DNA from: Litoreibacter meonggei
Lineage (GTDB): Bacteria > Pseudomonadota > Alphaproteobacteria > Rhodobacterales > Rhodobacteraceae
Direction of reading: 5' to 3'
Length of the DNA: 64,000 nt
NCBI RefSeq assembly: GCF_003663885.1
Contig: NZ_RCCE01000004.1
Coordinates: 62,001 to 126,000 of the forward strand
The notes beneath the pieces are model-generated. The model was given only the letters and a program-made list of their open reading frames with translations. It did not search any database and had not been told where the DNA came from. Below, one piece after another: positions 56,293 through 64,000 of this stretch (the first letter of the stretch is position 1; each line of letters starts with the position of its first letter). Position numbers and translations under genes: made by a program.

Positions 56293-56871
56293 CTATCGCT
56301 CCAGCACCAAGGTATCGGGTGTGATTTCGACACGACCGAACCTGCGCAGGTAGGCCATGCCCAGCAGCGAGCTGTCCAGTTCACCTTCGTTAACGAACGC
56401 CCGAACTCTGCCCTCGTCCAATTCACCCAAGCGCACGTTCTCCAAGGTTACCCGCGCTGTGCGGACCTCGCCATTCGCGGTGCTGGCGCGACCTCCATAG
56501 ATCAAGGTCTCTGTGTCGATCCCGACGCGCTCCGCATCTTTTTGGGTCAGCACAACGCTGCTCGCGCCCGTATCTACGATGAATTCAACCGGAACATCGC
56601 CCACATGCAACGTCAGGTGATAATGCCCGTCACTACGAACCGGCACCTCGATGCGTCCGTCCTCGAATGCGCTTTGGCGGGGGAGGACGGTTTTGGACAC
56701 GTCATTCCAAAGCCCGTAGGCGACAATGACGCCGACAAAAATGAACCCCCACAACGCGGCTTGGCGCGCTATCTCGCCCATTCGGGCGCGATTGGAGATC
56801 AAAAAATACCCCGCAATCACGGAGCCAAGCAAAACGAGGTAGATGAGGCGGGCGGTGTCTTCGCTATCCAT
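56293..56871 (-). CDS. Retropepsin-like clan AA aspartic protease
   Basis: A 192-residue inner-membrane protein with two helices (about residues 7-23 and 37-54) and a periplasmic retropepsin-like domain. The catalytic motif FIVDTGASSVVLT lies at about residues 114-126, and SLLGMAYLRRFGRVEI is the second conserved loop. One such domain forms half of a pepsin-like site, so dimerisation is expected. Substrates are unknown. It follows marC. Confidence 0.88.
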   Translation of the reverse strand: MDSEDTARLIYLVLLGSVIAGYFLISNRARMGEIARQAALWGFIFVGVIVAYGLWNDVSKTVLPRQSAFEDGRIEVPVRSDGHYHLTLHVGDVPVEFIVDTGASSVVLTQKDAERVGIDTETLIYGGRASTANGEVRTARVTLENVRLGELDEGRVRAFVNEGELDSSLLGMAYLRRFGRVEITPDTLVLER

Positions 56872-56892
56872 AGCTTTAATATAGGGGCTAGG

Positions 56893-57519
56893 TCAGGTGC
56901 CTGCCACCACTCCGAATTCGCGCAGGCCGTCCAGAACGAATTGGACCGATAGCGCAGCCAGCAACATCCCCATCAGCCGGGTAATCACCTTGATACCGGT
57001 GTCGCCAATAACGCGCTCCATCAGGCCTGCCATCAAGAACATGCCGAAGACAACGGCAAGCACGGACAGCATGACACCGTGAACGGCGGCAACATAGGTG
57101 AAATCCGCTCCCGGTGTGCCTGTCAAAAGGATCATCGTTGCCAGCGCGCCCGGACCTGCGATCAAAGGCGTAGCTAGCGGGAAAACAGAAGGGTCTTCGT
57201 CACCGGGGCCATCTGCCTGATCTTCGCGGCGTTGAGTGCGGCGTTCGAACAGCATGTCGAGCGCTGTCACGAACAACAAAACGCCCCCCGAGATGCGGAA
57301 GGCCGCCATTGATATCCCAATAAAGTCCAGAAGCGCTTCGCCCGCCAGCCCGAATAGCGTAAGCAGGAATATCCCGACCAGACACGACCGGATTGCGATC
57401 CGCAGACGGTTGCGGAAATCCATACCAGAAGTGAGCGCCACGAAAAGCGGTGCGAGCCCGATCGGGTCGATCACCACGAACAGGGTGACAAAGGCGGTGA
57501 TTGCGACAGAGAGTTCCAT
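56893..57519 (-). CDS. MarC family integral membrane protein
   Basis: A 208-residue protein with six hydrophobic segments and the MarC/UPF0056 motifs VIDPIGLAPLFVALT and FPLATPLIAGPGALATMILL. The family was once linked to multidrug resistance, and a transport role is unproven. It is divergent from the alcohol dehydrogenase-like gene and is followed by the aspartic protease. Confidence 0.92.
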   Translation of the reverse strand: MELSVAITAFVTLFVVIDPIGLAPLFVALTSGMDFRNRLRIAIRSCLVGIFLLTLFGLAGEALLDFIGISMAAFRISGGVLLFVTALDMLFERRTQRREDQADGPGDEDPSVFPLATPLIAGPGALATMILLTGTPGADFTYVAAVHGVMLSVLAVVFGMFLMAGLMERVIGDTGIKVITRLMGMLLAALSVQFVLDGLREFGVVAGT

Positions 57520-57584
57520 TTCCTCGCCCTATATGTTTGTTTCACGAAGGAAAAGCCTTTGTCGGCATATCTGGGAGAATTGAC

Positions 57585-58631
57585 ATGACGAATGTGATGG
57601 CAGGCATGGTCCTGACAGGTCATGGCGGCCCTGATATGCTGGAATGGCGGGACGATATCGCTATTCCGACACCCAAACCCGACGAGGTTCTGATCGAAGT
57701 CGCGGCATCGTCGGTCAACAACACCGATATCAACACGCGGATAGGCTGGTATTCCCAGACCGTACGCGGCGCGACCGATGCTGTCAGCGAAACCTCGGAC
57801 GCGGACGCGTCATGGTCTGGAACACCCCTTGGCTTGCCACGCGTTCAGGGCGCGGATGTGTGTGGCCGAATTTCGCAGGTCGGGCGCGACGTTGACCCAA
57901 ACCGGGTTGGTGAGCGCGTTTTGCTGCGGACCATGCAAACCCATGGTGGAGCTGTTTGGACCATGGGATCAGAATGCGACGGGGGCTTTGCACAGTTTTG
58001 CGTGGCCCGCGCCCATGATGCTCTTGTGGTGGACAGCCGTTGGAGCGATCTGGAACTGGCCACGCTTCCCTGCGCCTACTCCACGGCAGAGGGCATGTTG
58101 CAACGCGCATCCCTCAAGACGGAGCGTGTGTTGATCACGGGAGCATCCGGTGGCGTTGGGGCCGCGGCAGTGCAATTGGCAAAAATGCGCGGGGCGCATG
58201 TGACAGCGGTTACAACACCTTGCAAAGCGGATGCCGTGCGAGAATTGGGTGCGGACGCAACCTTAACCCGCGATGAAATCCCACCGCGCGGTGCATTCGA
58301 TGTGCTGGTGGATTTGGTGGCAGGCCCGAGCTTTCCTAACATGCTCGACGGGTTGGCTGATTTCGGGCGCTATGTGTGCTCTGGCGCGATAGCGGGTCCG
58401 ATTGTCGAGCTGGATGTGCGAAAGCTCTATCTGCGCGACCTGAGTTTCTTTGGATCGACCTTTCAGCCGGACAACATCATGCCCGATTTGATCAGCTATG
58501 TGGAGGCAGGGCGATTGCGTCCGGCGGTGACCACAACATTTCCGCTGCGAGACCTGAAGGCTGCCCAAGCAGCGTTCGCTGCCAAAACACATGTCGGCAA
58601 GATCGCGATTGATGTGGCGGGCGGAATCTAG
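57585..58631 (+). CDS. Quinone-oxidoreductase-like (zinc-free MDR) dehydrogenase
   Basis: A 348-residue member of the medium-chain dehydrogenase superfamily. The N-terminal GroES-like domain (EVLIEVAASSVNNTDINTR in two parts, RVQGADVCGRISQVG) precedes an NAD(P)-binding Rossmann domain (VLITGASGGVGAAAVQLAK). The zinc ligands of classical alcohol dehydrogenases are absent. The substrate is unknown. The start follows GGGAGA. Its TAG interdigitates with the stop of the convergent ABC-F gene (CTAG). Confidence 0.88.
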   Translation: MTNVMAGMVLTGHGGPDMLEWRDDIAIPTPKPDEVLIEVAASSVNNTDINTRIGWYSQTVRGATDAVSETSDADASWSGTPLGLPRVQGADVCGRISQVGRDVDPNRVGERVLLRTMQTHGGAVWTMGSECDGGFAQFCVARAHDALVVDSRWSDLELATLPCAYSTAEGMLQRASLKTERVLITGASGGVGAAAVQLAKMRGAHVTAVTTPCKADAVRELGADATLTRDEIPPRGAFDVLVDLVAGPSFPNMLDGLADFGRYVCSGAIAGPIVELDVRKLYLRDLSFFGSTFQPDNIMPDLISYVEAGRLRPAVTTTFPLRDLKAAQAAFAAKTHVGKIAIDVAGGI

Positions 58632-60469
58632 CGTTCCGCCTTTTCCAGTTTGGACTGCGCCTTGACCCACATGGCCTCTGCGCGATCCATGGCGTCCATA
58701 ACCTCGGAATACTTCTTTTGCCAGACCGCACGCTTGTCGGCCATGTGATCTTCATAAACCTTCGGGTCACCAAGACGCTTTGCCAACTCGTTCTGCATCT
58801 CTGACAGCTTGGCGACACGGGCTTCGCATTTCCGCACGTCCGAACGCAGGGCCAAGATGTCATCGCGCGATGCGGTCTTGGCCTTTGTTTTGTCTTTCTG
58901 GGGCTTCTCTGGCGGTGCCAGAAGCAATTTACGGTAGCTTGGCAGGTCGTCGTCATACGGGTTTACGCGACCATCTTTGACCAGCCACAGACGGTCGGCG
59001 ACGAGGGACAGCAAATGCATGTCGTGGGACACCAGAATGACCGCGCCGGAATAGGCAGTAAGCGCCTGGACCAAAGCCTCGCGGCTTTCGATATCAAGGT
59101 GGTTCGTCGGCTCATCGAGGATCAACAGATGCGGTGCGGGCAGGGTGGCCAATAGCAACGACAGACGTGCCTTTTGCCCACCGGACAACCGGCCCACTTC
59201 CGTGTCCGCCTGATCAGGGCCAAGGCCGAAGCTTGCAAGACGGGCGCGCAGTTTGGATTGCCCCTCATGGGCGCGTTCGCGGATCAGGTGTTCCAGCGGG
59301 GTTTCGTCAACAAAAAGCTCGTCGACTTGATGCTGAGCAAAGAAGCCGATGCGCAGCTTATTGGAGGTCGACATGCGGCCTCCCATCACTTCAAGACGGT
59401 TCGATAACATCTTGGCAAGAGTAGATTTTCCCTCACCGTTCCGACCCAGAAGTGCTATGCGGTCATCTTGGTCAATGCGCAGGTTCAGGTGGCTCAGAAT
59501 GGCTTTGCCGTCATATCCCACCGACGCACTTTCTGTGCTGATGATCGGTGGTGACAGCTCTTCCGGCTCGGGGAAGGTAAACACCACGCGGGCCGCGTCT
59601 TCGGGGGCGGTGATGGTCTCCATCTTCTCCAGCATCTTGACGCGGGATTGGGCTTGCTTGGCTTTCGACGCCTTGGCTTTGAACCGGTCCACGAAGGATT
59701 GCAGGTGCGCGCGTTGCAAATCTTGTTTCTTGGCGGCCGCAGCCTGCACCGCACGGCGGGCGGCGCGTTGGCGGGCGAACTGGTCGTAGTTGCCGGAGTA
59801 AAACGTCAACTGCTTGTCTTCGAGATGCAGGATACCGTTGACCGAGCGGTTCAAGAGTTCGCGGTCGTGCGAAATGATGATGACCGTATGCGGGTAGCGG
59901 GTCAGGTAATGCTCTAGCCACAACGCGCCTTCGAGGTCGAGATAGTTGGTCGGCTCGTCAAGCAGCAGCAGATCGGGTTCGGAGAACAGAACCGCAGCCA
60001 AGGCCACACGCATCCGCCAGCCACCCGAGAAGTCGGAGCAGGGACGGTGTGTTTCCTCGGGCGTAAAGCCAAGGCCCACCAAGATCGAGGAGGCCCGCGC
60101 TTCGGCGGACCATGCGTCGATATCGACCAGACGGGTCTGGATGTCGGCGATGCGATTGGGGTCGGTGGCCGTTTCGGCCTCGGCCATAAGGCTTGCGCGC
60201 TCTTTATCCGCGTTCAGAACGGTGTTGAGCAGCGAGACCTCGTTCGACGGCACTTCTTGCGCGATCCCGCCAATGCGGGCGCGGTCCGGCATGGTGATTG
60301 CGCCGCTCTCCAAGACCAGCTCGCCGCGGATCAATTTGAACAGGGTGGTTTTGCCCGTCCCGTTGCGCCCCACGAGGCCAACTTTGTGACCCGTAGGGAT
60401 ATTGGCCGAGGCGCCCTCAAACAGGGAACGGCCTTCGACGGCGTAGCGGAGTTCTGACATGCTTAACAT
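58628..60469 (-). CDS. ABC-F family ATPase (Uup/YheS-like)
   Basis: A 613-residue protein with two ATP-binding domains and no membrane segment. The first has GRNGTGKTTLFKL and the unusual signature FSGGWRMRVAL. The second has GRNGEGKSTLAKM and LSGGQKARLSL, each followed by DEPTNxLD. A Lys/Ala-rich linker (RLQRAHLQSFVDRFKAKASKAK in two parts) fits the tRNA-reaching arm of ABC-F proteins, and a coiled coil ends the protein. ABC-F proteins act on stalled or antibiotic-blocked ribosomes; the exact subclass is not decided. Confidence 0.92.
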   Translation of the reverse strand: MLSMSELRYAVEGRSLFEGASANIPTGHKVGLVGRNGTGKTTLFKLIRGELVLESGAITMPDRARIGGIAQEVPSNEVSLLNTVLNADKERASLMAEAETATDPNRIADIQTRLVDIDAWSAEARASSILVGLGFTPEETHRPCSDFSGGWRMRVALAAVLFSEPDLLLLDEPTNYLDLEGALWLEHYLTRYPHTVIIISHDRELLNRSVNGILHLEDKQLTFYSGNYDQFARQRAARRAVQAAAAKKQDLQRAHLQSFVDRFKAKASKAKQAQSRVKMLEKMETITAPEDAARVVFTFPEPEELSPPIISTESASVGYDGKAILSHLNLRIDQDDRIALLGRNGEGKSTLAKMLSNRLEVMGGRMSTSNKLRIGFFAQHQVDELFVDETPLEHLIRERAHEGQSKLRARLASFGLGPDQADTEVGRLSGGQKARLSLLLATLPAPHLLILDEPTNHLDIESREALVQALTAYSGAVILVSHDMHLLSLVADRLWLVKDGRVNPYDDDLPSYRKLLLAPPEKPQKDKTKAKTASRDDILALRSDVRKCEARVAKLSEMQNELAKRLGDPKVYEDHMADKRAVWQKKYSEVMDAMDRAEAMWVKAQSKLEKAER

Positions 60470-60575
60470 GCCCTGCGTTTCGCCTATGCGGGCAGGGGTG
60501 TCAATTGGGCGCTTTTCATGAGCAGGGTGCCATGCTAGGTGCGCGTCAAATTCACTCTTGGTAAGGACCCGCATC

Positions 60576-60998
60576 ATGGCTATCCAACGCACATTCTCGA
60601 TCATCAAACCAGACGCCACCAAACGCAACCTGACTGGCAAAATCGCTGCCAAGTTCGAAGAGGCCGGTCTGCGCATCGTTGCTTCCAAGCGCATTCAGCT
60701 GACACTGGCCCAAGCACAGCAGTTCTACGGTGTCCACTCCGAGCGCCCGTTCTTTGGCGAGCTGTGTGAGTTCATGATCTCCGAGCCGATCGTCGTTCAG
60801 GTGCTGGAAGGCGAAGACGCCATCGCGAAAAACCGCGAAGTTATGGGCGCAACCAACCCTGCCGACGCCGCCGACGGCACCATCCGTAAAGAGTTCGCGC
60901 TGTCGATCGGCGAAAATTCCGTGCACGGCTCCGACGCGCCAGAGACCGCAGCAGAAGAAATCGCGTTCTTCTTCTCCGGCCTAGAGCTGGTTGGCTAA
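60576..60998 (+). CDS. ndk: Nucleoside diphosphate kinase
   Basis: A 140-residue hexameric/tetrameric kinase that balances nucleoside triphosphates. It has [13 protein letters not shown] at the N-terminus and the active-site histidine in [12 protein letters not shown] (about residue 117). The start follows AAGGA. It is a single-gene unit with a strong terminator. Confidence 0.97.
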   Translation: MAIQRTFSIIKPDATKRNLTGKIAAKFEEAGLRIVASKRIQLTLAQAQQFYGVHSERPFFGELCEFMISEPIVVQVLEGEDAIAKNREVMGATNPADAADGTIRKEFALSIGENSVHGSDAPETAAEEIAFFFSGLELVG

Positions 60999-61025
60999 GA
61001 CTTCGGTCACAAAAATTTCGGGAAG

Positions 61026-61060
61026 GGCCGTGCGACTTAGGGTTGCGCGGCCTTTTTCTT
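61026..61060 (+). terminator. Intrinsic terminator of ndk
   Basis: GGCCGTGCGAC (61026-61036) pairs with GTTGCGCGGCC (61042-61052), with two G-T pairs, and is followed by TTTTTCTTT. Confidence 0.92.
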
Positions 61061-61064
61061 TGCA

Positions 61065-61394
61065 CTAGCGGCGCAGGCCGACGCCAATTTCATCAAGATC
61101 AGCTTCTAACGCGCTGATATTTTTATTGAAGTGCCTTAATTTTAGCTGATCAAACTTGACGCGAAGCGCATCTTTTTCCGCACCTTTGCAATCGTTCCAT
61201 GGTCGGCCTTGCAGCGCCATTACCAAGGCGTAGTAACCTATGAAATGGGGGCGGTCGCCACTTTCCAGAAGCTTGGCGTAAGCCGCATCTGCTCCAAGTG
61301 TACGTAGCTGCTCGGCAGAAGTAACACCGGCGCGGAAGAGGCTGGCCTCATAAGCTGGACCAAGATTGCGGATAGAAGAAACAGGTTCGGTCAT
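61065..61394 (-). CDS. TfoX C-terminal-domain protein
   Basis: A 109-residue protein made of the TfoX/Sxy C-terminal domain alone: IRNLGPAYEASLFRAGV, EQLRTLGADAAYAKLL, then YYALVMALQGRPWND. The N-terminal TfoX domain is absent, as in other short members, so a competence role cannot be assumed. It may be co-transcribed with the microprotein candidate at 61436-61540. Confidence 0.82.
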   Translation of the reverse strand: MTEPVSSIRNLGPAYEASLFRAGVTSAEQLRTLGADAAYAKLLESGDRPHFIGYYALVMALQGRPWNDCKGAEKDALRVKFDQLKLRHFNKNISALEADLDEIGVGLRR

Positions 61395-61435
61395 ACAACC
61401 TGATTATGCTCTATTCGAGGTCGGAGGGAAGGCCC

Positions 61436-61540
61436 TTAAAGGCTGGCCCAATCCGAGAATCCGGCTGGCGGAGTCGGTCGCGGAGATTTGGTATCTTGCG
61501 GATGAGGGCGGGGTGTCGGAGCTGGTGCTTCATAGGTCAT
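61436..61540 (-). CDS. Proline-rich microprotein candidate (34 residues)
   Basis: A 34-residue frame with ten prolines (APAPTPRPHP, PRPTPPAG) ending FSDWASL. The ATG is preceded by GGAGG with an 8-base spacer, one of the best ribosome sites in the window. It lies 41 bases before the TfoX-type gene, same strand. A plus-strand frame also crosses the region without a start. No family is recognised. Confidence 0.45.
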   Translation of the reverse strand: MTYEAPAPTPRPHPQDTKSPRPTPPAGFSDWASL

Positions 61541-61610
61541 AACAGCGACCTCCAATTAACAAAAAACTGACTATGCTTTATGACACCATCGAAATCTGGC
61601 GAAAGAGTGT

Positions 61611-61673
61611 CAAAATTACGGCAAAATTGTGGCGGGGAGTTTGAGCAACACTCTAAAGGCACTCTAAAAGTGC
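61611..61673. repeat. Two pairs of tandem 11-base repeats
   Basis: CAAAATTACGG and CAAAATTGTGG stand side by side at 61611-61632. CACTCTAAAGG and CACTCTAAAAG stand side by side at 61649-61670, and the second merges with the inverted repeat GCACT/AGTGC (61659-61673). The repeats have the period of one DNA helical turn and lie between the microprotein start and tRNA-Asn, a region that would hold the promoter of the minus-strand unit. Together with the microprotein this accounts for the 295-base gap between tfoX and the tRNA. Confidence 0.55.
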
Positions 61674-61689
61674 AGGTTATTGGAGAATT

Positions 61690-61764
61690 TGGCTCCGACG
61701 GTAGGGATCGAACCTACGACCAATTGATTAACAGTCAACTGCTCTACCGCTGAGCTACGTCGGA
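61690..61764 (-). tRNA. tRNA-Asn (anticodon GTT)
   Basis: The minus strand folds as a cloverleaf: acceptor TCCGACG pairing with CGTCGGA, a D-arm with AGCTCAGCGGTAGAGC, an anticodon loop CTGTTAA with GTT, a T-arm with GGTTCGATCC, discriminator G and an encoded CCA. Length is 75 with CCA. It is a stand-alone tRNA gene. Confidence 0.97.
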
Positions 61765-61775
61765 ACGGTGAGGCG

Positions 61776-61804
61776 CGTATAGCAAGCGCGATTCAGGTCG
61801 TAAA
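61776..61804 (-). promoter_or_regulatory. Promoter candidate for tRNA-Asn
   Basis: On the minus strand TTTACG (61804-61799) and TATACG (61781-61776) are separated by 17 bases and end 11 bases before the tRNA 5' end, the expected geometry of a sigma-70-type promoter. Confidence 0.5.
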
Positions 61805-61824
61805 GAGTGTTTTACCCAAATTAT

Positions 61825-62736
61825 TCAGATAACTGAAAACCGGCTTGTCGCGGTGAGTTTATGCTCCGCTTTCACTTGGTTGCGTTCGGAAAGATCAATC
61901 AGATGAGCGACTACATTTCGTTCGGCGGCGGGCAGAAGTGCAGGACTCACATCGGTATAAATCTGCGCGGTCAGCTCCTTCGGGGTTTGCGGCGAGGATT
62001 GCAGCGACGACAGAATTTGGGATTCGCGCATTCGTCGATGAATGAGCAATTCCTCAAGCCGTCGGGCGGGGTCCTCTACCGGCATCCCGTGGCCGCTATA
62101 GTAGGTTGCTACGGGATCACGGTTGGCCAGCATTTCCAATGATGCCATAAAATCCGTCACATGCCCGTCAGGAGGCGACACCATCGACGTGGCCCAGCCC
62201 ATGACGAGATCACCGCTAAAAATGGCGTCACCTTCGTGCCACTGGAAACACAGGTGGTTTCCCATATGCCCGGGGGTGTGCAGGGCCGTCAGGCTCCAGT
62301 CAGAGCCCTCGACGCGGGTGTCATGCGCAAGGGTGACGTCGGGCAGGAAGGTGGCATCGATGCCTTCGCCGCCGCCCAAGTCGGCGAAGGACGCCATAAC
62401 TGGCGCGCGTCCGGCGCTACTGCTTCCGAACCCGAACACCTTTGCGCCAGTAACTTGTGCCAGCACCATAGCCAATGGTGAATGGTCGATATGCGAATGG
62501 GTCACGAAGATGTGGCTGATACGCTGATGCGCTTCTAGTGCATCCAGAATTGCGGCCAAGTGATCCTCGTCCGGCGGTCCAGGGTCGATAACTGCAATGT
62601 CTCGCGTGCCAAGCAGGTAGGTGTTGGTGCCAGTGTAGGTCATGGGCGAGGCGTTTGGTGCCAAGATACATTTTAGGCCGGGTGCGACGGTGATTGGTTG
62701 GCCCGGCTTGCGGGTGTCGGGCTTGGGATTTGCCAT
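61825..62736 (-). CDS. MBL-fold metallo-hydrolase
   Basis: A 303-residue metallo-beta-lactamase-fold enzyme of the lactamase-B2 type. Metal ligands are in THSHIDHSPLAM (HxHxDH), HTPGHMGNH, FSGDLVMGW and the final YYSGHG. A winged-helix-like C-terminal tail (LIHRRMRESQIL and following) is usual for this subgroup. The substrate is unknown; a glyoxalase II-like thioester is possible. The ATG at 62736 follows AAGGA; an upstream in-frame TTG is less likely. It is divergent from the histidine kinase gene, 41 bases away. Confidence 0.88.
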   Translation of the reverse strand: MANPKPDTRKPGQPITVAPGLKCILAPNASPMTYTGTNTYLLGTRDIAVIDPGPPDEDHLAAILDALEAHQRISHIFVTHSHIDHSPLAMVLAQVTGAKVFGFGSSSAGRAPVMASFADLGGGEGIDATFLPDVTLAHDTRVEGSDWSLTALHTPGHMGNHLCFQWHEGDAIFSGDLVMGWATSMVSPPDGHVTDFMASLEMLANRDPVATYYSGHGMPVEDPARRLEELLIHRRMRESQILSSLQSSPQTPKELTAQIYTDVSPALLPAAERNVVAHLIDLSERNQVKAEHKLTATSRFSVI

Positions 62737-62777
62737 CGCTCTTTTCCTTTGGGTCAAGGGGCTTTACGGTCCGGAAC

Positions 62778-64000
62778 ATGGCACGGTTCTCAATAAAGCG
62801 CTACCTTCCACGCAGCCTCTATGGGCGGGCGGCGCTTATCCTGTTGGTTCCGATTGTGACCATCCAATTGGTGGTTTCCTTCGCGTTCATTCAACGCCTG
62901 TATGAAGACGTCACCGTGCAGATGACGCAAAACATCTCGGTGGAGCTACAACTGCTGCTCGACACGGTGGAAGATGCGGAATCGGTTGATATTGCCGCAC
63001 AACAGGTTGCGGCAATGGCAGCTGCGCTCGACATGAAAGTCGCATTTCCCGGAGTGGAAGTCGCGGAGCGCAGGAGCTTTACCGACTTGTCCGGTCGGGT
63101 TATTCGCGACACGTTGGCCCAGCGGTTCGACACCCTACGGACCGTCGATCTTGTGAGCCTCGACAAAACTGTCCAAGCCAGTCTAGGCACGTCCAAAGGT
63201 GTCATGGAGGTTGCTTTTTCTCGCCGCCGCGTCGCCGCATCCAACCCACACCAATTGCTGGTTTTGATGTTGTTGACTGCGGTTCTGATGACAGTAATTT
63301 CCTATCTGTTCCTGCGGAACCAACTGCGCCCGATCCGACGCCTTGCTCGTGCGGCCGAGGCCTTTGGTAAGGGCCGTAACGAGCCTTACTATCCGGGTGG
63401 GGCATCGGAAGTGCGTTCGGCCGGGGCGGCATTCTTGAATATGCGTGCCCGTATTGAGCGTCAGATCGAGCAGCGAACCTTGATGCTGTCGGGGGTGAGC
63501 CATGACCTACGCACGCCGCTGACGCGGTTGAAATTAGGTCTATCGATGCAGACCGACACCGAGGACACTAAAGACCTGATTGGCGACGTGGACGAGATGG
63601 AACGTCTGATTGAGGCCTTCCTCGATTTTGCAAAAGCGGATGCTCTGGAGGAGCTGGAGAAGGTTGACCCGGTCGAACTGGTTAGCGACCTCGTGGTGAA
63701 TGCACAACGTGCCGGCAAGTCCGTCGAGCTTGTCGGCGTGATTCCAGCAGCGATTCTTTTGAAGCTCCGCCCGCTCTCGGTGCAGCGTGCGGTGGAGAAC
63801 TTGATTAACAATGCGGTTCGCTATGGATCGCGTGCGCGCGTCGAAATCACGATATTGGAAACTGCGCTTCGGATCAGCGTCGAAGACGACGGCCCCGGCA
63901 TTCCCGAGGCGCAACGCGAACAGGCGGTCAAGGCGTTCTCGCGACTGGATGCGTCACGCAACCAAAACGCAGGCTCGGGGGTCGGACTGGGATTGGCAAT
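62778..64000 (+). CDS. Sensor histidine kinase (EnvZ-like), partial
   Basis: About 407 residues before the right edge cuts it. Two membrane helices (about residues 16-38 and 158-178) frame a periplasmic domain, followed by a HAMP segment, a dimerisation/phosphoacceptor motif GVSHDLRTPLTRLK with the phosphorylated His, and ATPase motifs ENLINNAVRYG (N box) and DDGPGIPEAQ (G1). The domain layout matches EnvZ-type osmosensors. No response regulator gene lies upstream, so the partner is beyond the edge or elsewhere. Confidence 0.92.
   Translation, partial: MARFSIKRYLPRSLYGRAALILLVPIVTIQLVVSFAFIQRLYEDVTVQMTQNISVELQLLLDTVEDAESVDIAAQQVAAMAAALDMKVAFPGVEVAERRSFTDLSGRVIRDTLAQRFDTLRTVDLVSLDKTVQASLGTSKGVMEVAFSRRRVAASNPHQLLVLMLLTAVLMTVISYLFLRNQLRPIRRLARAAEAFGKGRNEPYYPGGASEVRSAGAAFLNMRARIERQIEQRTLMLSGVSHDLRTPLTRLKLGLSMQTDTEDTKDLIGDVDEMERLIEAFLDFAKADALEELEKVDPVELVSDLVVNAQRAGKSVELVGVIPAAILLKLRPLSVQRAVENLINNAVRYGSRARVEITILETALRISVEDDGPGIPEAQREQAVKAFSRLDASRNQNAGSGVGLGLA

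Noticed and set aside
61395-61543. Plus-strand protein-like frame ending at 61543
   Set aside because: It has no usable start codon before the region antisense to the TfoX-type gene; the minus-strand ORF has a strong ribosome site.
61649-61764. tRNA-Asn as a phage or island attachment site
   Set aside because: No integrase, no duplicate of the tRNA 3' end and no foreign gene block nearby; only short repeats are present.

Overview
The window is GC-rich chromosomal DNA from an alphaproteobacterium, most likely a Roseobacter-group member of the Rhodobacterales. Support comes from the C4-type 5-aminolevulinate synthase (hemA) with its companion secreted protein, the block lptF-lptG-lptD-surA-pdxA-rsmA, the set yfgM-like/bamB/der, a CO-dehydrogenase-type (Cox) maturation cassette, the sulfur block cysG-DUF2849-cysI-cysH-DUF934-fpr, and lineage families such as DUF4167 and DUF1127. 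There is no rRNA, CRISPR array, insertion sequence or integrase. Almost all of it is core metabolism and envelope biogenesis; one tRNA gene (Asn) is present.

Layout. 1-2.1 kb (minus): alanine racemase followed by the MlaE/MlaF lipid-transport ABC genes, mlaF running off the left edge. 2.1-7.1 kb (minus): an atypical RND pump and its membrane-fusion partner behind an operator-like palindrome. 7.3-10.9 kb (plus): YfgM-like protein, BamB, Der. 11.1-14.6 kb (minus): dnaB, pyrE, pyrC. 14.8-19.1 kb (plus): a small lipoprotein between two related palindromes, a DUF1127 protein and two adjacent related glycosyltransferases, the second with a degenerate extra domain. 19.1-21.8 kb: an iron(III)-type permease and its binding protein, transcribed convergently. 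22.0-23.2 kb: glutaryl-CoA dehydrogenase. 23.3-28.7 kb (plus): MoxR ATPase, an unrecognised membrane protein, CoxE-like VWA protein, DUF1203, XdhC/CoxI and a molybdopterin-binding protein: a maturation cassette with no molybdenum hydroxylase structural genes. 28.8-29.5 kb (minus): infC, which appears to start at ATA and to be coupled to a small upstream ORF. 29.6-30.5 kb: a membrane-anchored protein made mostly of an 11-residue repeat. 30.6-36.6 kb: assimilatory sulfur operon and its divergent Lrp/AsnC-type regulator. 36.6-38.7 kb: DsbA-like protein and M20 peptidase. 38.9-46.8 kb (plus, one small minus gene): hemA, RodZ-like protein, ispG, prfA, prmC, DUF4167. 46.8-54.2 kb (minus): rsmA, pdxA, surA, lptD, lptG, lptF. 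54.4-61.4 kb: pepA/holC, retropepsin-like protease, MarC, zinc-free alcohol dehydrogenase, ABC-F protein, ndk, TfoX C-terminal-type protein. 61.4-64 kb: a candidate 34-residue proline-rich microprotein, tRNA-Asn, an MBL-fold hydrolase and a histidine kinase cut by the right edge.

How the genes work together: LptF/G/D, SurA, BamB and the Mla proteins build and maintain the outer membrane. CysG makes the siroheme needed by the CysI-type reductase, CysH supplies sulfite and Fpr plausibly supplies reduced ferredoxin. PrfA and PrmC are a substrate/modifier pair. The Cox-type cassette would insert and sulfurate the molybdenum cofactor of a hydroxylase encoded elsewhere. The least explained elements are the membrane protein inside the Cox cassette, the 11-residue-repeat protein, the tandem glycosyltransferase pair, the ATA-initiated infC with its coupled small ORF, and the repeat-rich region beside tRNA-Asn. 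No gap exceeds 300 bases; the two largest (15465-15763 and 61395-61689) are described in the features.
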